Shown: positions 12,901-24,900 of the stretch, in pieces
Layout: every line of letters starts with the position of its first letter
Numbering within the stretch: position 1 is the stretch's first letter
Origin: Siphonodentalium dalli
Lineage: Eukaryota; Mollusca; Scaphopoda; Gadilida; Siphonodentaliidae
Reading direction: 5' to 3'
Length of the DNA stretch: 64,000 nt
Assembly (NCBI GenBank): GCA_032622095.1
Contig: CP136066.1
Span: 132,091,917-132,155,916, forward strand
Notes under the pieces: model-generated
What the model was told of the DNA's origin: nothing
The model's input: the letters and a program-made list of their open reading frames with translations, nothing else
The model's database searches: none
Program-made: the position numbers and the translations under genes

Positions 12901-15900
12901 TGAAGATTGATCAGTGGTGAACTGTGACTGGTATTAATTGATTTTCACACTCCGGAGAAGCCACACGTATAAAGCGTGTTGTTGTAGTATAAAATACGTA
13001 CAATCACAAGTGCACAATTGTATTGTGAGGTCATGAACATTTCTAAGTAACGGATACTTTATGATTTAAGTTCACTGATTAGTGATAATCTTGTTTTCAC
13101 AAGAAGGCATAGGGGCCTATATTAATCCAACTGGTGGCGTTTATGTCATATCTGTCTGGTATACATCTCAAAATGTCTGTCGAACTGTCCAAAAACGTGC
13201 CTGTTATGAGTCAAAATTAAAATATTCATGGGTCAGTGACATGCCATGGATTATTAAAAGTGATAGATATTTTTGTGCATTTTGTGTTTCATGTTATATA
13301 TGTTCTATTTTTCTGTGCTTGATCAAAATAAATAATTAAACTAAAAATAATTTTATTTTCAAACCCAACATATTAAATAAAACTGCCGCAGAAATATCCC
13401 TGACAAAATCAAAATAGATCGATTTAATAAGAACATTGGGTCAATGCAGTACAAATATTACGGTAGAAGGGAGAAAACTCTATATGCTTTTAACAGGAAA
13501 CAGGAAGTTAAGCATGCCGACGATTTCGCCATGTATTATTTTAATATAAACAATTAAACATGCACGTATCTCCCACCCACAGCAGCTCTATTACAGTTAC
13601 CAACAGGACATTCATTACCATTTTATATAAGGTGTATATATTTATAAAATAAACACAAATAGAAACTCATTAAAACTATGTAATATTCATCATAAAAATG
13701 ATTTTTGGAACACGAACATTTTTGGGCAGACCTCCCGAAAAAAATCTCCCGGATTGACATTTTGAAAACTTAACATGTCTGGTCGGCGCCCACGTTGCTA
13801 GTTGCAGTTATTTCTCGGTGAATGCGCAAGGGCTCATAACACCAAGCTCATAACACCATCGATATGTCATTGGGTTTGGAAAGACGAACACGTAATGTTT
13901 TGGGCGCATTTGGACTCGCGCAGGATTGACTTAATACATCATCGGGTTTCAATATGAAGAGAAATTGTTCGTATTAACTTTTGCCAAGGGTGCTATTGGG
14001 TATTTTGGGCTGTTTTTGTCACGATACACTTTTCGATTTAAATACATTTACAAAAGTGGCTTTTTCGCTAAATGTATATAAATATAAGGATTAACTGTCA
14101 TGTGGACTATTTTTATGGAGATGTAACTGTGAGGTAAGTGATCATAACTTGTATGTAAAACCCTTCGGGTTTTACGCAAGTTATGTCCACTTACCTCACG
14201 GTTACATCTCCATAAAAACAGTCCACGTGACAGTTAATCCTTATATATGACTTGAACATATTTTATATAAATTCATGTATCTAGATTTATAATGTATTTT
14301 GTTTCATTTTATGTTTATCATTTTCAAGGTGAACATATACATACATAACAATGAGACGTATGAAATTGAGGTAGATATTATTTTGTTTCCCTCTCCTTTT
14401 ACCATTCCACCCCTTTCAAGATCAAGAATATAACATATATATAGTGTTCCTATTCAAACATATTTAATAAGAGATAGTACACATGAGTCACTAAAACCCT
14501 CAGAATTCCTGGATGTTCCTTTGATATCTGTATTTCCCTCATCCTATCTCTGTTATTAAATAGTCATATATCTCTACCTTCCCAACCCTTATGAACTAAG
14601 CCATCTGTCTTACAAATCTACTAATACACAACTGAACACCCTAATTAGTTAGTACATGTACCTCAAGCCTTGATTTAGGACAGACTATTGACTGTTTTGC
14701 TGCTTGTAACCCTGACAACTGTAATGTAAGAAATGTTTAAAGTGATCATAACGAATTGTTCTATCTTCAATAATTAATTGTTTTAGTAACATTCAATATT
14801 GAACAGTTGCAAGTTACTCTGAACTGCTGAACTGACTTCCTTCAGAGAACCGTATACATGTCAAATAAAAGTTTTGGACCAGACATATTAAATTTCCCAT
14901 TACTTTAACCACTATAAAGATGACTTTAATAATTCCCTGCCCAGCCAGTTCAAGTTGATTTTTTCAGCCATTACTGAAGAGCTTGATTAGCTTGCCTTGT
15001 GACTGACTTGACCTAAGTGATTCTTCTCTAATCTACTGCGAGTTAAATTTAACCCTTTGAGCCCTGGAATATATATGTAAAATGCCACATTCACTAGGTT
15101 GTAGGACAAGATTGAGATGTTTACAATGATATCTAAACCACTTTACAATAGAATGAAACACATTTAATTCATTGTATATATCAATTAAGATGATATCTAA
15201 ACCACTGTACAATAGAATGAAACACATATAATTCATTGTATATATATATCAATTAAGATGCTCTGTAATTGAAAACACTAAGATTCATCATATAAATGAG
15301 AATATGTCCAGTGGTTGAGATTGCTATATCATGCCACCAACAGTTATCCCCATCAGACCTGTTAACCCTCCTAGATTCTGCAGGAGACTCCCGGATTTGG
15401 GACCAATCTCCCGCACTCCCGGACGCCCATCACAATCTCCCGGATTGAGCAATTTATTGTTAACAAAAAAAATTAACCGGCTTTGCACAGCACAACTTAA
15501 TGTTATTCGCGAGAGCTGACGAGACGTGACGAGATTACGGGCGTGTTCGATTAGCTGTGCTGTCGGGCGTCGGTTTCACGCCCTGGGCAATTAGTTAATG
15601 ATCTTTCAGAGGTGGATTCTTTAGACGCTAACACAATTGAGTAAACATATAGTTATGAAATGGCTTCTTGTGTCACAAAAGGGCTTGATTTTACGGTGTT
15701 TTAAGTGGATTGCAAAAGAGTTAAGTCATATATACGCTCAATTAGAAACTTGTGATAGCTTCTCACATTTCATTTACGTTAATGCATATAGGAGACATTT
15801 AGTCTCGTCTTTGTTTCCGAAGAATGTATAAATACATGCATAAAGTTAAACTAAGTCATAAACACAAAATCGTTCGAAAATGAAAACCGACAGTCCTGCA

Positions 15901-18900
15901 AAACGGCGTAAATGTGAATCTGATGTTGAAAGTCCTGCAAAACGGCGTAGATATGAATCTAAATACAGAGAATCATGGTCAGTTGGTTTATCGTGGTTGA
16001 CTCGCAGTGATCGCGGAGAACATTTTGCTTATTGTAATGTTTGCAACAGTCATTTCAACATAGCGCATGGTGGATAAAACGACATCACAAGACACGGTAG
16101 TTCGACTCAACACACGGAGCTCAGTAAAGTCGTTAAATCTTCTAATGCAATGACAAATTTCTTCACAAAAGATACGATAACATCAACCCTTGACCAAAAG
16201 GTACTGAAGGCAGAGATTTTGTTCACTAACTTCATAGCGGAACACATACATGTAATACCGTTCGCGATAGCCGATCACTTCACGAAGCTTATTCCCATCA
16301 TGTGTCCGGACAGTTCAATTGCCAAAAAGTACGCCTGTGGATGAATGAAGTCCACAATGATAACAAAACGTGCGATCGCTCCTTGCCTGACAGAACCTGT
16401 AGTGGAAATGTGCAAAAATCAACCGTACTCGTTGATGATTGACGAGTCTAATGATCAGGGTGCAAATAAACAGCTTGTTATTCTTGTGCATTTAGCTGAT
16501 GATTCTTTGGGGGAGTTTGTCACCTGCTTCGTGGATATGCCTATTTGTAATATAGGCACAGGTGAATCAATGTTCAACAGCATAGATGAAGTGTTCAAAA
16601 GACTGGACATACCATGGAATAATCTCATAAGCTTTACCAGTGACAATTGTAGCACCATGGTTCGTAAAAACAATTCCGTTCTTTCAAGAATAAAGGAAGT
16701 TCAACCATCTGTATTTGACCTTGGATGCATCTGCCACCTTGCGAACTTGTGTTTAAAAAGTGCAATGAAAGAGGTTCCTGTTCATATTGAGGAGTTGATA
16801 ACCTATATCTATGGACATTTCAACAAATCATCAAAACGACGAGAAGCATACGCAGAGTTCGTAAATTTCACCGAGACAGAACCTCTGAAAATCCTCAAAC
16901 ATGTTTCTACACGGTGGTTAAGTTTAGAGCGATGTGTTCGAAGAGTTATTCAACAGTGGCCGGCGCTTGAACTTTATTTCACAAGTTTAGACATGGACAC
17001 GGATCATATGCAGTGAACTGCTGAGCGACTCAAGGATATTCGAATGAAATTGTATTTTTCATTCCTGGAATTTATTATAAATCCGCTGAATGAGTTCAAA
17101 ACATTGTTTCAGAGTGATAAAACAATGTTAGGATTAATGATGATTGAAATGAAAAGATTGTTGAGAAAGTTTCTGGGCAAATTTGGCAAGTCATCAGTAA
17201 TCAAACAATACAAGGACTTTACATTAGTTCCGTTCTCACTGAGAGACAACCAACACGACGACGACATTCTGGCAGGAGGAATGAACTGGAGACGGATAAT
17301 TGAGGACGAGAATGTCGACAGTGCAGTTCTTGATGATTTCTTTTCCACTATTAGGAATTTCTATGAGGCCGTTGTGACAAAAATGGTGAAGAAAATCCCG
17401 TTCCATGATAGTTTTCTTGGCGATATGGCAATACTAAATCCTCGGAAGTGAAATTTGTGATGCACTGGATGCAAACATTGTTTCTGAAGTTGCTGAGCGA
17501 TTTAAGATTGGAATGAACAACGATATGTTGCAAGATGAGTTCGACGACATGCAGACGTCCAGTGACGACGACCTTCCATGATTTTATCAAGAGGAAGATA
17601 GAGTTGACCAGTGGTGGTACAAAATTATGAACCTTAAAACTCCAACTGGAGTATTCAGATTTAAGGAATTGGGCAAAGTAATCAAGTATTTACTAACTGT
17701 GACTAACAGTAACGCAGATTCGGAAAGAATATTTTCCATTGTGAGGAAAATTCAGCAGAGTTGCAGGGCAAACCTAAAAAATGACACTACATGTGCTCTG
17801 ATAGCTACCAAGTTAAACCAAAATGGTGATTGTTTTCAACTGAACATTTCTAAAGAAATGAGCAAATTGGCAAAGGGTGCCACAATGGCATATACCAAAG
17901 AACACAAATGAGTGATTGTGTGATGAAAATGTGCTAAATGTTTTGTTTGTTTCAAATGTTTATTTTATGTAATATATATACACATGTTTTTATTGAATAA
18001 ATTGATGAATTAAAGCTTCTTCTTTTCATTTTACATCTGAAAAATAGTAATTTCGTGGGTTTAAAAAAATCTCCCTGATAGCACCCACAATCTCCCTGAT
18101 ACAGAACCCATATCTCCCTGATCAAAATTTTCTAGGTTAACAGGTCTGATCCCCATGTTTCACTATGCAATTGAACAGTATATTAATTTATGTCATATGT
18201 TTGTGGCAATCACATTTATAAGATGTTTCAGAGGGCATCAGCTGGTCGGTTATCTTGTTTTTAATTTAAAATAGGGATATGTATCTATATATATATAAAC
18301 GAGTAGGATCAGTCTTGTCCGCCTGTCTGTTCTGATTTTTCTCCCAGACCCCTAGACCGAAAGGAGCCTGTTTCAGCTAGTATATAAACAAGGATATATT
18401 CAGTAGTTATCCTTGCTATGACATGACCGATAACAGTTATCACCAAATTTCCCTATACAAAGTAACATATATTTATTGACGTTATTGGGACAAATATTGA
18501 GCCATGTTGTGGGGAAAACAGAAGAACTCCATCTTTGTATTGATCAACAGAAGCCAATGTGGTTCATAAATTCTTAGCCAAATATATGTGACACTTTTTT
18601 TCAAAATTCAAGTAATTTTTCCAAAATTCACAATATTTATCGCAATTTGTTTTAACCAGCTTATAAATTGGTCTAGTGCTGTATCTCTGAATGTCATTTT
18701 ATGGTGATTTCTAGTTAATATAAATGATGTCTTATTTAGTTTATAACCGCAGTATTTTTTGTATATGCTGACACTTGAACTTGAGGAACTTTTTATTTTA
18801 TTTTAGGTAAGTGTTGTCTTCCCTGAAAAATATATTTTGGTACTCCTTCTGAAGGTGGGCAACAAGCAAAATCGGATGTTTCAAATAATGACCTTTAATT

Positions 18901-21900
18901 GATATATAGCAAATTTGTTGGAGGGGTGGAGAATTGGCCCACAGATGGCCTTGCTATTCCTTTAATGCCAACAGTTATCATCACCAGGTTTCCCTACATG
19001 CTATCCTAAATCCATATTTAACACGCCACCTTCCCTCTTTACATGACATACATCAGTTAGCCGGTTTTCTAGCCAACTGGGTTCAAAGGGTTAACCAAAA
19101 ACTGATGGGATTCGTAGTGATACTTTTCAACTCACTTAATTTAGCTAATTCACAACTTAATGAGGGTTTATGAAATTTATTTAACCTGATATTTTCAGTA
19201 ATACATACTCAATGCTGCTTCGTAGTGGGGGGTGGGGGGTGCTCCGTCTTCGTATCAACTCTTGTGTCTTTTGATATCATATGGATATCGAGAGAGCATT
19301 TGGGTCCTTCCAGTTTACATAACATATTTTAGCTACTCATGGTTCTCAAGCATGATCTCTAACCATTCATATAGCATTGGAAGTATAAATTCCTGTAGCT
19401 AATACCCCCGTCATTCAATTTACTTAGCGACAAGATGGTCTCAGTGCCTAGCTCAGAACGGTGAACAGTTTCTGTCTGGGCAGGTGATAAATCTGAATAC
19501 TTATGATCTTGACAAGTGATATAACTTGGTGTGACTTTAAAAGTATACAAATCAGATTCTGATACAGTGATGAGTATTATCATAAAAGTTCTTCGATGTC
19601 ATTAATATATTTAAAATGTTATTCAGAACTTTGAAGAGCTGCAAATAATTGGAACAAACCAGCCGTATAATCGAGATGATCACATACATGTAGAACAAGA
19701 TGTTGAGACGCCTCTTGCTGATATGCTGGCCAACGAAAGAGGAGAAGAATATGAACGGGAAAACACCATGTAATTAATATAAATAATTAGAATCTATGAA
19801 ACCTTAGGTGGCACTCCACAGTTTCTGCAGGGATGGCTGCAGTAATAAGGGGGGCATACATTCATTGAACAATAACTCAGATGTGAACTCACAAGACATG
19901 TATACACAATGTATACATGCTTGGGTTGAGCATATATTGGGCTTTAAGATTTTAATGCATAATTATCATGCTAATGGGGTAGCAAGAGTTATACCCCTTG
20001 ATTCTATGCCAGAAAACAAAATTTTGTTGCAAAAATGGCCAAAATAAGCAATATTTGGACCTCTGGAAGAACACTATTTCTTCACAAAATTATCAAAAAA
20101 CTTGAAACTTTTCACAACTGGAATTTTCAAAAAACTGTTTTTCATGCAGATGAAAAAATTTAGGTTCTAAAAAGTCACGCCGTTGTCGGGAGCAACTGTT
20201 TCGAGGAAATCTCTACTACCTGACACTTGTGGGGTCAAGTTCACATGAAACAATATTTTTCAAAATCAAAGAATCCTCCAAAAAACCACAAATTCATAAC
20301 TAATCTTCTCTCAATAAACATGCTACACTTATGGTGTCAGAAAACACTGGTACTCTATTCTAAGAAATTTACCCCTACTGATCATTCGAAACTGTGGAGT
20401 GTCACCTTATATATTTGTTTGTGAACTGACCTCCGGAGGAGGAGGAGGTTTGAGGGCATAGAGCTAAGCGCTGTCTATATGTCCTTCCATATGAACATTT
20501 CACCTTTTTACCAGGCATGAGTAATCAAATGTTCTTGTATTGTGGTATGCTGACAGACTAGAATAGGGCAAATGATCTCCATATAAGATGTTTCTATCCG
20601 CACTTTTTCCCAGAGTTTTTGGCCTCGTTAGACTTAGAAAATGTTTTTTTTGTCCATAAAATATTACATATTGTAACCCTGGTGTGGATAATTATACCCC
20701 CCTTTTTTTTTAAAAGAGGGAGGAATACTAGTTTGCATCAGTCTGTGCTCCATCCATGCATCGGTGTGTTTATACATTTGAGCCTTAGATGGTCAAGGGA
20801 GGAGCCTAAGACAAAGAGAGTTTGACATGATGACAAAAGAATACCTCCTAATGCCTGTTATTCCATTTTTAAGTGGTCAAAACTGGCAAAAAGAACAAAG
20901 GAAAGATCATTTGAGGCTCAAATGTATCAGTGCCGTCTGTCCGATGTCTGTTCAGGTCATAACTTGAACAGCAGTGCTCGGATCTCAATGAAATTTAGTA
21001 TGGATATATATTCACTACTATGAGGACATTTAATGTTCAATTGTTTTGTTCTGGTTTTCTATTCTGGAGTTATTCATCTTTGTTGATCTAGATATGTTGG
21101 TCCATCCGACCGCAGTGACAGTAGTGCTCGGATCTCGATGAAATTTGGTCTGTTTTGTCTGTTCGAGCAGATATCTCCATCACCAGTTATGTATGTTCAC
21201 TACTATGAGGACATTCAATGGAGTGTTCAAATGTTTTGTTCTGGGTTTACATTCTAGAGCTATTCATCTTTGTTTTTCTGAAAATGCTGATGTTGGGTCC
21301 ATCTGCCTGAGTATCTCAGTTATAGTTTATAGGTGTTCCCACATGGGGGTATGCACTGGACGACATTAAAGAATTAGCCAAATGGTGGTTTGCACTCCAA
21401 AATGTGCCTAATAATATTCGCTTTTGAATCTTTCAAACAACAGCCATGTGCATGACATGAAACAGAAAAGAGCATTTCTGATATGGTAGAAATAAAGAGC
21501 ATTTGTTTCACTCCTGTGCGAAAAATTGAATAAAGCTGGAAAGTGGCTGTTTCCATAGCAAGTATTTTTCAGAGCATATGAAGCTGGTATATCAATATTT
21601 TGTGTATTTATCAACATATCTTATACCTACTTCCAAATTGCGTAGACAAAATGTGGAAGCTCGAGCAGGGAAATTTCCAGGGCTGTTTTGATACCTGTTA
21701 CAGGTATGGGCGCCCAAACTCGAGAAGCCCAAATGTCCCCAAATTCCTTGTTGACTGTATTGAGTCAACCTGAATTTTCCAAGGAAATTCAACAATATGA
21801 AATATAAATAAAAAATCTGCAGTTGCAACAGAGCCTTTATTTGCATGTTTAATTTTAAAGTCAGAAATATTATGTCATATGTATAATACATGTAAATGTA

Positions 21901-24900
21901 TATGTGTTTGTTTGGCACAGAAGCCTTATTAAGTTATATGGGAATAAATGTATCCTCTTCGGGAAACAGGTGTCCCCAAATTATCTCTGGATTCTTCCCT
22001 GAGCTCGAGTGTACAATGTTCATTTAATTTTAGTTTTAACAGAACTTGATATAGGTACACAATAGTTATCCTGCGAACTGCAAAATAATTTCACAGAAGT
22101 TTGCGAACCGCACACAGTGTATGCCATCTGGAAGCACCTTTGTGGTAACAATTAATTAATATTATACACTCGATTGCAGGGATCCTCTCAGAGACCATCC
22201 CGATATACATCCGGAACCAATCTTTGGTCCATCCATTAAGTTTGCAGGTCAGCCTGCTAGGTGGACCGGGGACAGCTATAGTTACTCTGACCAGGTCGGC
22301 ATTGAAGCACGAGTGACATTTGAGACTTTTGCGGGGGATAGGATCACATCACATCTGGAAATTATCAACGATGGGACTACCTCTATATACTATGACTGGA
22401 AGGTGATTATAAGTTATTGTCTGTCTATATCAAGGAGATAACCATGAAGTGTTTTGCGATTTCAAAAAGGAAATCTACTGTAACAAACTTAAACTTACAT
22501 TACAACAGTATATTTTCCATGTCTGAAATAATGGATACCGGTACTAAGAAGTCCAACAGCAAACTGAGCTTATAGAAATTATAGAAAGACTAAACTGACA
22601 GCCAGACACTGTGCCGAGACTGTAGAAACCCGACAGCCCGTAATACTATGTGAGCTCATATTAATAGATGATATTAGCCAGTTTTAAATGTCCTATGTGG
22701 AACATTGCACTACATAAACATACTATCATATTGTATACATGTGCCAAAGAAGAAATCACCCAGTAATGAAATGCTGATATATGCTTTTTAGCTCACCTGA
22801 TACGAAGTATCCAGTGGAGCTATATTTACCACTCCTCGTTCATCGTCCGTCTGTCAACAATTGTCTTCTGTAGAACCATAAGTCTGAATGGGTTCATATT
22901 TGATTGGATGTTTCCTTGGTGACTCCAGGGTTGCCAATAGGTACTGGTACCGGTGTAACAGGATATCTCCCCCCCCCTGGATATCTTCCCCCCCACCCTG
23001 GATATCTTCCCCCCCATGTACGACTAAAAAATAATTTCACTCATTTGATATTGTTTGGTCCTGAAATGGCCAGAATTTTTTTTTTGGAGATTGAATGTTT
23101 TTTTTTATTAATTTATTTTTTTTATTTAAAAAAAAAAAAGTGACAAAATTGTTTTTACACGCATTTGATTGTTTGTTCCTGAAATGGCCAGAAAAATATT
23201 TTCGTTTTTAATTAAATTTTTTTTTTTTTTATAAATGTCCAGATTTTTTTGTCATGTAGGTGGTGGGTGGGGGGGAGGAGATATCCTGACCTGGACATCT
23301 CCCCCCACCCCAAACCCTGACTCTAAAACTTTTTCTCAGAAGAAGTTAATTTCTCGCCGTTTCACGACTAGATAAAGCAAAACAAGCGATAAAACCATAA
23401 GATGATATTTTTGTCGTGTAGGTGCTGGGTGGGGGGAGGGGGGAGATATCCTGACCTGGACATTCCCCCCCCCCCCCCCCATCCCAAACCCTGACTCTAA
23501 AAACTTTTTCTCAGAAGAAGTTAATTTCTCGCCGTTTCATGACTAGATAAAGCAAAACAAGCGATAAAACCATAAGATGATTTTTTTGTCACGTAGGTGC
23601 TGGGTGGGGGGGGGGGGGGAGATATCCTGACCTGGACATTTCCACCCCCCCCCCCCCACCCCAAACCCTGACTCTAAAAACTTTTTCTTAGAAGAAGTTA
23701 ATTTCTCGCCGTTTCATGACTAGATAAAGCAAAACAAGCGATAAAACCATAAGATGATATTTTTATACTTTCTGAATTCCTTATCGCTCCATTGACTGTA
23801 ATGTATGACTTTATCCCTTTTCCAAGTTGAGATACAGTGACATTGACACTTTCATTTAAATTGTTTAGCAATGTGAACAAAATATCAAATCACAATCACA
23901 CTCAAATTTATTTTCTGGATTGGGACAATCGTATTTTTGTATGGTTGCACCCATATGATATGCCCCAAGTGGCAACACATAAGAAAATAGCAAGATATTT
24001 CGAGGGCTCGTCCATGCTGAGTCAACTAAATTTTGTTGAAATCATACCGGGCCAATGACTGAAAAATGGCTTATCTATTGTTTTTTCTTGGTCCAAACTG
24101 ATAAATTGTGAGATTATTTCATCTTATCATTATACAATTTTACTTTCACAGAAAATTGCCAAGGAGAATCCATTTGAGCTGCCACAGCCTCATGTCCAAA
24201 GATTCTATTTCAACAATGGGAATGGTAAGGATTGTCAATATTGACTCAGTTTTGAAATTAAAAAAAAAACTTACTTTAACATTCTGAATAGACAACTTTC
24301 CCTTAAGGCATAAATTGTGGCATGGTATGTTATATTGAGAACAGCCCACCATCTCACTGGATGGCTGATTATTGTACAGCTTTCAATTTGAGTATTGAGT
24401 AACTACATCTTTCTTCGCTCTCAATCCTGTGATAGTTTACTGATTACAATAATTATATTAATTTGTCATTCTATCTTCATTCTTTTTTAAGGTGTTATCT
24501 TGCCTGGAGAGACAATGAAGTTCCCATTCATCTTCAAGTCCCCGAATGCTGGCGTGTTCTCAGAGCAGTGGAAGTTCGAGACGAGGCCTGTAGTGTGTGG
24601 TGGTGCTGCACTTCTTGTCACATTGCGGGGCATTGCTCTACAAGAGGATATTTTCAAGAATGAACGAGAGTCAATAGAGGTAATTTGCTGCAACACATGC
24701 ATGATTTGTTGATCATAATTTATTCTGGGGAAGTAATCCGTTGACTGATTTAATACCACAATTACAAAATAGTTTCAAAATTGCTATTGGATTGGTTTTC
24801 CACAAATGGTGCATTTTTTTCAATATGTATAATTTGTAAAATTGATAACTCTAGACTTTGTTAAATTTAAACCTTTATACCCCTTTTGATGCAATGTCTT

